Assembly (NCBI RefSeq): GCF_000389965.1
Contig: NC_021191.1
Span: forward strand, 5,271,501 to 5,335,500
Reading direction: 5' to 3'
Source: Actinoplanes sp. N902-109
Lineage (GTDB): Bacteria > Actinomycetota > Actinomycetes > Mycobacteriales > Micromonosporaceae
Length of the DNA stretch: 64,000 nucleotides
A model generated the notes under the pieces. That model had not been told where the DNA came from and ran no database searches. It saw nothing but the letters and a program-made list of their open reading frames with translations. Both the position numbers and the translations under genes were made by a program. Positions 15,891 through 24,561 of the stretch are shown piece by piece. Each line of letters starts with the position of its first letter. Position 1 is the first letter of the stretch.

Positions 15891-16433
15891 TCAGCGTGCG
15901 CTCAGGCCGCTCATCACGACATCGAGCATGCGCCGCGACCGCTCCTCCCAGCCGGCGTCCGCCAACCGCCACAGAAATCCCACGAGCAGCAGCACCTCGT
16001 CCGGATCGGCGTCGGCCCGCACCTCCCCGGCCTGCTTCCCCGCGTCCAGCAGCAGCCCGATCGCAGCGATCACCCGGTCGTAGTACTCCCCCGACAATTC
16101 GGCCCGCGTCGCGGCCTGCACGGCTTCGGCAACCCCGTGCTTGATCCTCCCGTACGAGGCCAGCCGGTCGAACCACAACCGCAGCGCAGCGGCCGGCGGA
16201 TGCTCGGCCAGCAGCGCCCCCGCGGCCGCGATCACTTCCTCCACATCGTCGCGGTAAGCGGCCAGCAGCAGCGCCTCGCGAGTGGGGAAGTGCCGGTACA
16301 GGGTGCCCTGGCCGACCCCGGCACGCTTGGCGATCGACTGCATGGTGGCATCGCTGGACTCGGCGAGCGCAGTCCGCGCCACCTCGACCAGCCTGGCCCG
16401 GTTCTGCTCCGCATCGGCACGGCGCGGCGTCAT
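15891..16433 (-). CDS. TetR-family transcriptional repressor
   Basis: The N-terminal helix-turn-helix is clear: RARLVEVARTALAESSDATMQSIAKRAGVGQGTLYRHFPTREALLLAAY. The C-terminal ligand-binding domain contains the TetR_C pattern LRLWFDRLASYGRIKHGVAEAV and DEVLLLVGFLWRL. ATG 16433 is preferred to ATG 16439 because GGGG lies six bases before it. The gene is divergent from an SDR gene, and three copies of a GGAC-centred palindrome lie between them, so it probably represses both genes. The inducer may be the SDR substrate. Confidence 0.9.
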   Translation of the reverse strand: MTPRRADAEQNRARLVEVARTALAESSDATMQSIAKRAGVGQGTLYRHFPTREALLLAAYRDDVEEVIAAAGALLAEHPPAAALRLWFDRLASYGRIKHGVAEAVQAATRAELSGEYYDRVIAAIGLLLDAGKQAGEVRADADPDEVLLLVGFLWRLADAGWEERSRRMLDVVMSGLSAR

Positions 16434-16456
16434 CGGCATCCCCTGACTGGCTAAAT

Positions 16457-16522
16457 GGACACGTGTCCGCTACCGTTGCGGACACGTGTCCGGCAGCATC
16501 CGCCGTTTGCGGACGGCTGTCC
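16457..16522. promoter_or_regulatory. Cluster of three TetR operator sites
   Basis: GGACACGTGTCC, a perfect 12-bp palindrome, occurs at 16457-16468 and 16480-16491. An imperfect copy, GGACGGCTGTCC, lies at 16511-16522. All three fall in the region between the divergent tetR and SDR genes, with centre spacings of 23 and 31 bases. Confidence 0.75.
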
Positions 16523-16544
16523 ACTTCATCCTAGGAGCTACGCC

Positions 16545-17261
16545 ATGCCCAAAGTCATCGCCATCACCGGCGCCAGCAGCGGCATCGGGGAGGCCACCGC
16601 CGTGCGCCTGTCCGCCGCGGGTCACCGGCTCGTCCTGGGCGCCCGCCGCGAGGACCGGCTCGCCGCGCTGGCCGAGCGCCTCCCCGGCGAGGTCGCCACC
16701 CTGCGCACCGACGTGACCGACCGAGCCGACGTGAACGCCCTGGTGGCCCTGGCGACATCCCGTTTCGGCCGGCTCGACGTCCTCGTCGCCAACGCCGGGG
16801 TCGCCACGGTGGAACCCCTCGACACCCTCTCGGTGGACCGCTGGGACGAGATGATCGACATCAACATCAAGGGCTTCCTGTACGGCGTGGCAGCCGCCCT
16901 CCCGGTCTTCCGCGCCCAGGACAGCGGCCACTTCGTCACCACCGTGTCCACGTCCGGCCTGCGCGTCGTCCCGGGCCAGGTCGTCTACGCCGGCACCAAG
17001 AACGCGGTCCGCACCATGTGCGAAGGCCTGCGCCAGGAAGCCGGCCCCGCCATCCGGGTGACAGCGATCTCCCCCGGCTACGTCAACACCGAGTTCGCCG
17101 AAGCCACCGCCGACCCCGCCAACCTCGACGAGATCCGCCGCAACAAGCGCGACCTGGGCCTCGACCCCGACGCCGTGGCCCGCACCGTCGCCTACGCCAT
17201 CGACCAACCCGCCGACGTCGACATCAACGAGATCACCATCCGCCCCACAGCCCAGTCCTGA
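16545..17261 (+). CDS. Short-chain dehydrogenase/reductase (classical SDR)
   Basis: The 238-residue protein has the cofactor motif TGASSGIG, the NAG signature ANAGVA, the catalytic Ser in TVSTSGLR and the YxxxK pair in YAGTKNAV. ARREDR after the second strand suggests NADP(H) preference. AGGAG seven bases before ATG 16545 fixes the start. The protein resembles the YdfG/SDR5C-like oxidoreductases often induced through adjacent TetR proteins. The three TetR sites upstream support substrate-induced expression. The substrate is not predictable. Confidence 0.88.
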   Translation: MPKVIAITGASSGIGEATAVRLSAAGHRLVLGARREDRLAALAERLPGEVATLRTDVTDRADVNALVALATSRFGRLDVLVANAGVATVEPLDTLSVDRWDEMIDINIKGFLYGVAAALPVFRAQDSGHFVTTVSTSGLRVVPGQVVYAGTKNAVRTMCEGLRQEAGPAIRVTAISPGYVNTEFAEATADPANLDEIRRNKRDLGLDPDAVARTVAYAIDQPADVDINEITIRPTAQS

Positions 17262-17308
17262 CCGCCCGCGGCCTGTGAACCGCCCCCGCCCCGCACCCGG
17301 AGCCCGGC

Positions 17309-18295
17309 TCAGCTCGTGATGTCCTTCCCCGCGAAACGCGCCCATGCCGCCGACAGGAACACCGCCATGTACGCCAGCGCACTCAGCACACCGGGCCGCA
17401 GCGCCGACAACGACACCGGATCGCGCAGCAACTCGCCGAAGTCCTGCCAATGCTGGGTCAGCAGGTACGGATGCAGCCAGTCCAGCTGCGGTATCTGCCC
17501 CAGCACGAAGCTCGCCACCGCCAGCATCGTCAGGGCGATCGTGGCTCCCATCGGCTGCTCGGTCAGCGTGGACAGGAACAACCCGACCGCCCCGAGCGCC
17601 GACAGGCAGATCCCCAGGTAGAGACAAACCCCCAGCAACCGCACAAGCGCCGCCCCGAACCCGATCTGCGTGCCGGACAGCGTCGTGACCTCGCCCCCGC
17701 CGAACAGGATCAGGCCCACCACGATGCCCGAGACAGCCACCGTGAGCGGGGCCAGGAAAGCACCCATGACAATGCCGGCGTACTTGACGGCGAGCAGCCG
17801 GATCCGGCCCACCGGGACGGTCAGCAGATAGCGCAGGGTGCCCTGGTTGGCCTCGCCTGCCACCGCGTCACCGGCCAGCATCGCCACGGCGATCGGCAGG
17901 AACAGGGTCAGCTCGACACCGAGTCCCGCCAGCGCCACGAAGAACCCGTTGCTCACGATCTGGGCGAAGAAGTCGGGCCCGCCGCCCGGCCGGCCCTCGC
18001 CCGACGGCGTGGACACCTTCATCGCGATCGCCAGCACGATCGGCACCGCCGCGAGCGCCGCCAGCCCGGCCTGATTGCGCCGGCGCGAAGCGATCAAGCG
18101 AAACTCCGACCGCAGGAACCGCGCCGACACCCGGGCCTTGACCGGCCGCCCCGCACCCACCATCGCGTCCATCTCGCGGGCATCAGACGCCCCGCCGACG
18201 GCCGGAGACCCACCGTCGTTCAACAACCCGCCACCGTCCGGCTCCCCGCCGGCGTCCGGCGCCCCACCGGCGGCCGGAAGATCAACCCGAGACAT
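17309..18295 (-). CDS. ABC-2 type transporter permease
   Basis: The 328-residue protein has a long Gly/Ala/Asp-rich cytoplasmic N-terminus (first 50 residues), then about six membrane helices with the ABC-2 pattern: RNQAGLAALAAVPIVLAIAMK, GDAVAGEANQGTLRYLLTVPVGRIRLLAVKY, and a late NPxx-like region replaced by LDWLHPYLLTQHWQDF. It overlaps the ATPase gene by 14 bases and is the last gene of a three-gene operon. It should form the membrane channel of an exporter with that ATPase. Confidence 0.85.
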   Translation of the reverse strand: MSRVDLPAAGGAPDAGGEPDGGGLLNDGGSPAVGGASDAREMDAMVGAGRPVKARVSARFLRSEFRLIASRRRNQAGLAALAAVPIVLAIAMKVSTPSGEGRPGGGPDFFAQIVSNGFFVALAGLGVELTLFLPIAVAMLAGDAVAGEANQGTLRYLLTVPVGRIRLLAVKYAGIVMGAFLAPLTVAVSGIVVGLILFGGGEVTTLSGTQIGFGAALVRLLGVCLYLGICLSALGAVGLFLSTLTEQPMGATIALTMLAVASFVLGQIPQLDWLHPYLLTQHWQDFGELLRDPVSLSALRPGVLSALAYMAVFLSAAWARFAGKDITS

Positions 18296-19214
18296 CGAAC
18301 CCCCGCCCGGTCAGCTGGACGAAAACGTCCTCGAGACTCGGCGCCTGCACCGTGAACCCGCGCACGGCGACCCCGTCATGCACCAGCTCGGCCACCACCT
18401 TCTCCGGGGCCACCGCACCCAGCCGCCCGATCGCCTCGGACGCCGTCTCGGTCACCTCGGTCAACCCGAGCCGTCGCAACACCTCGGCCGCCGACGCCGG
18501 TTGATCGGTCAGCACCCGGGCCTGCGGGGCCGAGTCGGCGCGCAGCTTGCCGAGCTGTTCCTGAGCGACCAGGCTGCCCCGATGCATCACGCCGACGTGC
18601 GTGCAGACCTGTTCGACCTCCGCCAGCAGGTGGGTGCTGAGCAGGACCGTGGCGCCCTCCGCGGCCAGCGCGCCGACCAGCGTGCGCACCTCACGGGTGC
18701 CCTGCGGGTCGAGCCCGTTGGTCGGCTCGTCGAGGATGAGCAGGTCGCGGGGCACCAGGAGAGCGGCCGCGATGGCGAGCCGCTGCTTCATGCCCAGCGA
18801 GTAGCTGCGGTAACGCTTGCCCGCCGCCGCGGACAGACCCACCCGGTCGAGCGCTGCGGCTGTGCGGGTGGCCGAGGTTCGCGCTTCCGCCGTACGGTCG
18901 GCCGCGTCGATCCTGCGCAGATTGTCCGCGCCCGACAGATAGGGGTGGAACCCCGGCCCCTCCACCAGGGCGCCCACCCGGGGAAGCACGGCGGCCGCCC
19001 GGTCCGGCATCGGCTTGCCCAGCAGCTCGTGCCCGCCGGAGCTGGGGGCGATGAGCCCGAGCAACATCCGGATCGTGGTGGTCTTGCCCGAGCCGTTGGG
19101 CCCGAGGAAGCCGTAGACCGCCCCGCGGGGGACAGCCAGGTCGACGGCGTTGACCGCGACCTGGCTGCCGAACCGCTTGGTCAGCCCGTGCGAGGCGACC
19201 GCAAGGTCGGTCAC
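18282..19214 (-). CDS. ABC transporter ATP-binding protein (ABC-2 exporter)
   Basis: The 310-residue ATPase contains Walker A GPNGSGKTT, signature YSLGMKQRL, Walker B LLILDEPTNGLD and an H-loop STHLL. A C-terminal extension of about 90 residues (AEVLRRLGLTEV ... SLEDVFVQLTGRG) is typical of drug, antibiotic or lipid ABC-2 exporters of the DrrA/CcmA group. The start overlaps the LolA-like gene stop by four bases (ATGA), and the stop region overlaps the permease start. The three-gene coupling implies one functional unit. Confidence 0.92.
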   Translation of the reverse strand: MTDLAVASHGLTKRFGSQVAVNAVDLAVPRGAVYGFLGPNGSGKTTTIRMLLGLIAPSSGGHELLGKPMPDRAAAVLPRVGALVEGPGFHPYLSGADNLRRIDAADRTAEARTSATRTAAALDRVGLSAAAGKRYRSYSLGMKQRLAIAAALLVPRDLLILDEPTNGLDPQGTREVRTLVGALAAEGATVLLSTHLLAEVEQVCTHVGVMHRGSLVAQEQLGKLRADSAPQARVLTDQPASAAEVLRRLGLTEVTETASEAIGRLGAVAPEKVVAELVHDGVAVRGFTVQAPSLEDVFVQLTGRGFDVSG

Positions 19215-20350
19215 TGACCCGCTGCCTCGTACAGCTTCTCCGGGGCGACCGCGCCGACCAGCACCCGGCCGTCATCGGTGAGCAGGGCGCTGAACAGCTT
19301 GCTCTGCAGCAGCCGGCCCTTGCCCCACGTGCCGCTCACCTGCGGCAGCGCGCCGGTGATCGCGTCCAGCTGAGCCGTGTCGCCGCTCTTGGCGCTGTCC
19401 TGCGGCAGCGTGGCGACCAGCACCGACGTCCAACCCTTGCCGACGATCTTCCTGTCCTCGGCGTTCGCAGCGCCCTTGGCACCCGGTGCGCCCGGGCCAC
19501 CGTGCTGCTGGGCCTGCCGGTCGAGGTCCGCGCTGCTGGGCTCGTTGACCTTGGTGCCGGCCGGCGGGTTGAACTCGAACTGCTCGGCGTCCGGCGTGCC
19601 AAAGCTGACCTGCTGGAAAGCGATGCGCAGGGCCGGGCTGTCCGCGTCCTTGGCATAGACGTCCACGCCCAGCGGGATGTGCTTCTCACCGTCGATCGCC
19701 AGTCGCACCTGACCGATGAGCGACGAGGTGTCGCGCGGCTGCAGCACCAGCTCGTAGGCGTCGCGGCCCGCGACCTTGGCCGCACCGGTCGTGCTGACCG
19801 CCGTGGTCGGGTCGATCGCGGCAAGGGCCGCGTCCGCGGCTTCCTGCGGCGTGGACGGCAGCCCCTGCGGCAGTGCCTGACGCTTTTCCTGCTGCTTGCC
19901 GAGCTGGTCAGCGGAGAGCTTGAGGTGCGTGGCCTCGTTCTGGGCGCTGCGCCACATCCACACGTCCGTGCCGTTGCGGATGACGTCCGTCTCACCGAGC
20001 TTGCTCAGCAGCGCCAGCCGTACCTTGTCGTCACCGGCGTACCAGACCCGCGCGGTGTTGCTGCCGGCGACGAGGTTCATCAGGTCCGCGCTGCCGCCAC
20101 TCCCGCTGCCGCCAGTCAGCCCGGGCAACGACGGCAGCCCCAGATCGGCGGTCTGCACGACGGTGCCGGACAGCCCGTCGATCTTCGCGTTCTGCACGTC
20201 GACCAGGAGCTGGGCGGCGCTACGCGGCTCCAGCGTGGGATCCGCGCTGGCCGCGATCGTGCCGGCTGCCGCGCCACCCCCGATCACCACCACCGCCGCT
20301 GCCGCCGGCACCAGCCAGCGCAGCGCAGGCCTCGACTTGAACATGCTCAC
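19211..20350 (-). CDS. LolA/RseB-like secreted or membrane-anchored protein
   Basis: The 379-residue protein has an N-terminal signal-anchor (RWLVPAAAAVVVIGGGAAAG) followed by a domain with the unclosed beta-barrel pattern of LolA/LppX/RseB proteins: TLEPRSAAQLLVDVQNAKIDGLSGTVVQTADLGLP, VWYAGDDKVRLALLSKLGETDVIRNGTDVWMW, and YELVLQPRD ... PLGVDVYAKD. This fold carries lipids or lipoproteins, or senses them. GTG 20350 is supported by GGAGG about eight bases upstream. Coupling to an ABC-2 exporter suggests it receives a lipid or hydrophobic cargo on the outer face of the membrane. Confidence 0.75.
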   Translation of the reverse strand: MSMFKSRPALRWLVPAAAAVVVIGGGAAAGTIAASADPTLEPRSAAQLLVDVQNAKIDGLSGTVVQTADLGLPSLPGLTGGSGSGGSADLMNLVAGSNTARVWYAGDDKVRLALLSKLGETDVIRNGTDVWMWRSAQNEATHLKLSADQLGKQQEKRQALPQGLPSTPQEAADAALAAIDPTTAVSTTGAAKVAGRDAYELVLQPRDTSSLIGQVRLAIDGEKHIPLGVDVYAKDADSPALRIAFQQVSFGTPDAEQFEFNPPAGTKVNEPSSADLDRQAQQHGGPGAPGAKGAANAEDRKIVGKGWTSVLVATLPQDSAKSGDTAQLDAITGALPQVSGTWGKGRLLQSKLFSALLTDDGRVLVGAVAPEKLYEAAGQ

Positions 20351-20488
20351 GATGTCCCCCTCCGTTGTCCTGTCGCCTATCGTGCGCGGACCTGCCTGTG
20401 ACAGCGCTGAGAAAGCCCCCTAAGGGTAGGCGCCCCGCACCCTGTCTCGACGCGATCGGCGTCGACCGGGGTTGGATACCGTACCGGC

Positions 20489-21427
20489 ATGTATCGCTGG
20501 AACGAGCCTGGCCTGACACCGACGCCCGATGCCTGGCGGGAAGCGTTCATCGCCCTGCACGGGGCAAGCCGGGTCACCCTCACGGACACCGGCCCGTGGG
20601 CGGGGCGGCTGGAGTGGCAGCGGTCCCGGTCGTACGGCATCGCGCTCTGCGGCAACGTGCGCGAGGAGTTCGTGCGGGAGCGGCGGCACATCCGGACAGA
20701 CCCGCGCGGCATGTTCGAACTCCTGGTGCCGACCGTCGGGAGCGCCCAGGTGGAGCAGGCCGCAGCCGCAGGCGAGATCGGGCCGGGCGCGCTCGCGCTG
20801 TGCGACGTGGACCGCCCTCTTACCTTCGCCCACGGCACGAACTTCTTGTCGGTGGCACTGATCTTCCCCGGTGAGGCGATCTACCGCCGCAATCCCACCG
20901 CAGCTCAGGAGCCGCACGTCTTCGACGGCACCGCGGGGCTCGGCCGACTGATCCACCAGACGGTGCTCACCCTCCAGCAGGACCGGGAACACTTGTCCGA
21001 GGCGACCTTCGACATCGTCTGCGACCAGGTGCTCGACCTGCTCTGCCTGGCCGCCGAAGGTGCCGGCGACTCGGCGCCGGCCACCCAGCGCAGACAGGTC
21101 GAGGCGCAAGTGAGGCAGTACGTCCGCCGTCACGCTGCCGACCCGCACCTCTCCATCACCGGCATCGCCCGGGCCCTGGGCTGGTCGGCGCGATATCTCC
21201 AGGATGTGCTCCAGGCCGCCGGCACCACCTCCCGCGACCTGATCCGCTCGGAGCGGCTGCGGCTTGCCCGGACCCGGCTGGCCGGCCCGGCCTGGGACAA
21301 CCGGTCGATCGCCGAGGTCGCGTACGCGTCCGGGTTTGCCAGCCACGCATCGTTCGCCACCGCCTACCGCCGTGAGTTCGGCAGCACGCCCCGCGAGACC
21401 CGTGGTGACGGCCGCGGCGAGTCCTGA
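20489..21427 (+). CDS. AraC-family transcriptional regulator
   Basis: The 312-residue protein has an N-terminal AraC_binding_2-like domain (YGIALCGNVREEFVRERRHIRTDPRGMFELLVP ... GALALCDVDRPLTFAH) and a C-terminal pair of helix-turn-helix units, the second being WDNRSIAEVAYASGFASHASFATAYRREFGSTPRETR. TACCGT six bases before ATG 20489 and no ribosome site suggest a leaderless message. It is divergent from the LolA/ABC operon and convergent with an SDR gene. Either could be its target. Confidence 0.9.
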   Translation: MYRWNEPGLTPTPDAWREAFIALHGASRVTLTDTGPWAGRLEWQRSRSYGIALCGNVREEFVRERRHIRTDPRGMFELLVPTVGSAQVEQAAAAGEIGPGALALCDVDRPLTFAHGTNFLSVALIFPGEAIYRRNPTAAQEPHVFDGTAGLGRLIHQTVLTLQQDREHLSEATFDIVCDQVLDLLCLAAEGAGDSAPATQRRQVEAQVRQYVRRHAADPHLSITGIARALGWSARYLQDVLQAAGTTSRDLIRSERLRLARTRLAGPAWDNRSIAEVAYASGFASHASFATAYRREFGSTPRETRGDGRGES

Positions 21428-21435
21428 CCCTGGCG

Positions 21436-22179
21436 TCATGCCAGGGCACCGCCGTCGACCCGAAGGATGCTGCCGGTCATGTACGCGGCGTCCGGCCCGC
21501 ACAGGAACGCCACCACACCGGCGACCTCGTCGGTCCCGGCGTACCGGTGCATCGGGATGACCGCCTGGAGCATGAACTGGCCGCCCGCGGAATCCTTCGC
21601 CATGGCCATCTCGGTGTCGATGATGCCGCACTCGATCACGTTCACGTTGATCCCCCGAGCAGCGAAATCCTGGGCCCACCCGCGGGTGTAGGCCGTGACC
21701 GCAGCCTTGGTCGCCGCATAGTCGGACATGCCCGCTGCGAAGGTCTTGCTGGCCAGGCCGGACGACAGGTTCACGATCCGGCCGCCCTCGGGCATGTGCC
21801 GCACGACCCGGTAAGTCGTGTCGGCGACACCGGTCAGGTTGATCGCGAGCTGCTTGTCGCGTACCGCGTCGGTGATCTCCCCGGGCCGGAAGACACCGGC
21901 GCTGTTGACCAGGATGTCGATCCGACCGAAGTGCTGAACGACCGTCTCCACCATGGCCGTCACCTGGGCGCGGTCGCTTTGGTCAGCTTGGATGCCCTCG
22001 GCGCGCACGCCCTGCGACCGCAGTTCCTCGACGACCGTCTTCGCCCTCTCCGCCTGCGTGACATAGGTGATCACCACGTCCGCGCCCAGGCCGGCCAGCC
22101 GCCGGGCCGCCGCCGCGCCGATCCCCCGGCTGCCCCCGGTCACCAATGCCACCTTGCCCGACAGAATCTTCTCGCTCAC
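21436..22179 (-). CDS. SDR family oxidoreductase (FabG-like)
   Basis: The 247-residue protein has TGGSRGIG, NSAGV, the active-site Ser in VNLSSGLASKTF, and Tyr-Lys in YAATKAAVTAYTRGWAQDFAARGINVNVI, ending with the FabG-type tail YMTGSILRVDGG. It is a classical NAD(P)-dependent SDR with 3-oxoacyl-ACP reductase-like features, but it stands alone without fatty-acid genes. GTG 22179 follows AAGGAG by ten bases. It faces the AraC gene with only eight bases between the stops. Confidence 0.87.
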   Translation of the reverse strand: MSEKILSGKVALVTGGSRGIGAAAARRLAGLGADVVITYVTQAERAKTVVEELRSQGVRAEGIQADQSDRAQVTAMVETVVQHFGRIDILVNSAGVFRPGEITDAVRDKQLAINLTGVADTTYRVVRHMPEGGRIVNLSSGLASKTFAAGMSDYAATKAAVTAYTRGWAQDFAARGINVNVIECGIIDTEMAMAKDSAGGQFMLQAVIPMHRYAGTDEVAGVVAFLCGPDAAYMTGSILRVDGGALA

Positions 22180-22397
22180 GAACCACTCACTCCTTGTGAA
22201 CCTCGCACCTCAGCCGTACCCGCTCAACCCTCGCGGCCGGGACGCGCCTGGTCTTTCGCTGCGGCGCACAACGCTTGCGCCAGGGCGCAGAGAACGTGAA
22301 GGGACACGAGTCACGGCTGCTGACCAAGCTGGAACTCAACAACCGGGTGCAGGTGGCACTGGTCGTTCATGGTGCGGGGCTTCTCTAATGTGGGGTC

Positions 22398-22904
22398 ATG
22401 CTGATCAGACCGGGCTCCGAGACCGATGTGCCGGCCGTGCTGCGACTGCTCGACGGTGCGATCGCATGGTTGGCCGCTCAGGGTCGTACGGGGCAGTGGG
22501 GCTCCGCACCGTTGTCGACCGAGCCGCGGCAGATCGCTCAGGTGCAGGGCTACGCGCAGCCGGGCGGGTTGTGGCTGGCCGAGATGGCGGGCGAGGTCGT
22601 GGGAGCCCTGGCGGTGGGAGCAGCCGGAGCAGGCATACCGACTGTGGACGAACCCGAGGTCTTCGTGCGGCTGTTGGTCACCGACCGGTCCAGAGCCGGT
22701 GCGGGCATCGGTGCGTCGCTGCTCGACCACGCCCGGAAACTGGCGCAGGATGCCGGGATCGCGCTGCTGCGGGTGGATTGTTACGCCGGTGGGGACGGCA
22801 AGCTGGTGCGCTACTACGAGAGTCAGGGCTTCTCGCGTACGCAGTCCTTCGACCACGACGGATGGCCCGGGCAGGTGCTCGAGCAGCGGCTGACCTCAGC
22901 CTGA
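22398..22904 (+). CDS. GNAT family N-acetyltransferase
   Basis: The 168-residue protein is one GNAT domain: IRPGSETDVPAVLRLLDGA, GEVVGALAVG, then VRLLVTDRSRAGAGIGASLLDHARKLAQ (acetyl-CoA loop with an atypical RAGAGIG) and a GGDGKLVRYYESQGFSRTQSF tail. TAATGT exactly six bases before ATG 22398 and the absence of a good ribosome site suggest leaderless translation. The 218-base gap upstream holds no other gene. The substrate is unknown. Confidence 0.85.
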   Translation: MLIRPGSETDVPAVLRLLDGAIAWLAAQGRTGQWGSAPLSTEPRQIAQVQGYAQPGGLWLAEMAGEVVGALAVGAAGAGIPTVDEPEVFVRLLVTDRSRAGAGIGASLLDHARKLAQDAGIALLRVDCYAGGDGKLVRYYESQGFSRTQSFDHDGWPGQVLEQRLTSA

Positions 22905-22918
22905 TCGGCACAGTCCGG

Positions 22919-23665
22919 TCATTGCTGGCGCGACCACTGCATGGACATGCCGGTGGCGCCGCGGTCGGTGCGGATCTCCATCATCGTGCCGAGGATGGTG
23001 GCGCGGTCCAGCAGGATCGGGCGGTTGTCCAGGCCGTAGGTGATGCGTTCGGAGACGAAGACCGGGACGCCGGGCGGCTGGTGCATCAGGACGGCGGTTT
23101 CCTCGTCCAGAACGCCGGGGCGCAGGACCTCGGTGGCCCGGTGGATGACCGTGCCGTGGTCGGCGAGGATCTTGTAGAGGGACTCGCCGCTGTAGTCCAG
23201 CTCGGCCAGCGCCACGCCGGGCGGCTGGGGAGCCCAGGACAGCTGGTGCACGGCCGGGCGCCCGGCCAGCAGCCGCAGGCGTTCCAGGCGCAGCACCCGG
23301 CGGCCTGCCGGGATGTCGAGCGCGGTGGCCGCCCACGCCGGGGGGCGATGCAGGGCCTGGGCAACGATCAGCGTGGTGACGCTCTGGCCCTGGGCCTTGA
23401 GGTCCTCGGCCAGCCCGCGCAACGAGTCGAGCCGGTACATGAGCCGGGGCGAGGTGACGAAGGTGCCACGACCCGGCTCCTGGGAGAGCAGACCCTCGTC
23501 CTCCAGCCGCTGCAAGGCTTGGCGCAGGGTCACCAGGGTGACGCCGTACCGGGAGCTGAGCTCCTTCTGCGGGGGCAGCATCGTGCCGGGGGCAAGCTCC
23601 CCGGCGCGGATCTTCGCGGTCAGGTCATCGGCGATCACCTGATACTTCGGCGTGCGGCGTTGCAG
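22919..23665 (-). CDS. GntR-family regulator, HutC subfamily (UTRA domain)
   Basis: The 248-residue protein has an N-terminal GntR winged helix (KYQVIADDLTAKIRAGELAPGTMLPPQKELSSRYGVTLVTLRQALQRLEDEGLL) and a UTRA effector domain. It follows trpA on the same strand by about 120 bases. Family alignment begins at QRRTPKYQ. The best start is an unusual CTG at 23665, because GGGAGG lies six bases upstream. GTG 23719 and ATG 23773 are in frame, but they would translate a tandem-repeat tract and have no ribosome site. It probably binds the two GTTATATAAC-type sites ahead of trpB. Confidence 0.85.
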   Translation of the reverse strand: MQRRTPKYQVIADDLTAKIRAGELAPGTMLPPQKELSSRYGVTLVTLRQALQRLEDEGLLSQEPGRGTFVTSPRLMYRLDSLRGLAEDLKAQGQSVTTLIVAQALHRPPAWAATALDIPAGRRVLRLERLRLLAGRPAVHQLSWAPQPPGVALAELDYSGESLYKILADHGTVIHRATEVLRPGVLDEETAVLMHQPPGVPVFVSERITYGLDNRPILLDRATILGTMMEIRTDRGATGMSMQWSRQQ

Positions 23666-23725
23666 CGGGCACCTCCCGGTCCGTGGGCGGCCGGCGGCCA
23701 GCCTCGTCAAATGGCCCACACCCAA

Positions 23726-23796
23726 CCGGCCGGTCAAGCACCACGCGCCTGGCCGGCCGGTCAAGCACCGCACGCCCGGTCGCCCGGTCAGGCAGC
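23726..23796. repeat. Three 27-bp-period tandem repeats between trpA and the gntR gene
   Basis: CCGGCCGGTCAAGCACC occurs at 23726-23742 and 23753-23769, and a degenerate copy (TCGCCCGGTCAGGCA...) begins at 23780, all spaced 27 bases. The third copy overlaps the end of trpA. The tract may be slipped DNA or a binding array. Confidence 0.75.
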
Positions 23797-24561
23797 CCGG
23801 TGCTCGATCGGGTCGTCGAGTGCTGCGCGCAGGGCCGCTACGTCGTGGGACAGGTCGGCGGGTGTGGCCCCGTCGAGCACCCTACGCATGAGTGCGGAGG
23901 CCACGACGACACCGTCCCCGGCGCGTCCTGCCACGGCGGCCTGGCCGGGTGTCGACACGCCGAAGCCGATGAGGACGGGGAGGCGCCCCTTGGCTGCGTT
24001 CTTCAGGCGGTGGGCGAGCACCGTGGTCTCCGGGGCCACGGTGGCGCGTTCGCCGGTGACGCCCATGACGCTCACGGCGTACACGAATCCTCGGCTGCGC
24101 CGGCAGATGAGCTGGAGCCGGTCGTCGGGGGTCGACGGGGCGGCGAGCAGGACGAGGTCGATGCCGGCTGCGGCCGTTTCCTGCTCCAACGGGCCCGACT
24201 CCTCCAGGGGGAGGTCGGGCACGATCAGCCCGGCCACGCCCGCTTCCTGCAGTTTTGCGACGCCGGTGTGGAGGACCAGATTCGCGTACGTCATCACGAC
24301 GACCGGGATGCTCAGCCGGTCGCCCACCGCGGTCAAGTCAGCCAGGATGGCGTCGGTGGTTGCGCCGCGCGTCAGCGCCCGGTCGGCGGCTTGCTGGATC
24401 GTTGTCCCGTCGAGCATCGGGTCGGAGAACGGCAGGCCGACTTCCACCGCATCGGCTCCGGCATCCTGGTACGCCAGCAGGTAGTCGGTCCAGTCGGTGG
24501 TCAGGCCGCCCGTCACGTACGGGACCAGCAGCCGTCGGCCCTCGGGGAAGCGCATGGTCAT
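23788..24561 (-). CDS. trpA: Tryptophan synthase alpha subunit
   Basis: The 257-residue TIM-barrel protein has the catalytic Glu40 (VEVGLPFSDP) and Asp51 (LDGTTIQQA) of TrpA, plus LLAAPSTPDDR, YAVSVMGVTGER and LIGFGVSTPGQ, which bind substrate phosphate. TrpA cleaves indole-3-glycerol phosphate and channels indole to TrpB. The start overlaps the trpB stop by four bases (ATGA). The pair stands without other trp genes. The unusual feature is the downstream HutC-type regulator on the same strand. Confidence 0.96.
   Translation of the reverse strand: MTMRFPEGRRLLVPYVTGGLTTDWTDYLLAYQDAGADAVEVGLPFSDPMLDGTTIQQAADRALTRGATTDAILADLTAVGDRLSIPVVVMTYANLVLHTGVAKLQEAGVAGLIVPDLPLEESGPLEQETAAAGIDLVLLAAPSTPDDRLQLICRRSRGFVYAVSVMGVTGERATVAPETTVLAHRLKNAAKGRLPVLIGFGVSTPGQAAVAGRAGDGVVVASALMRRVLDGATPADLSHDVAALRAALDDPIEHRAA

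Noticed and set aside
22067..24484. An 805-codon plus-strand open frame
   Set aside because: It crosses the SDR start, GNAT, GntR and trpA genes without any recognisable domain and is a composition artefact.
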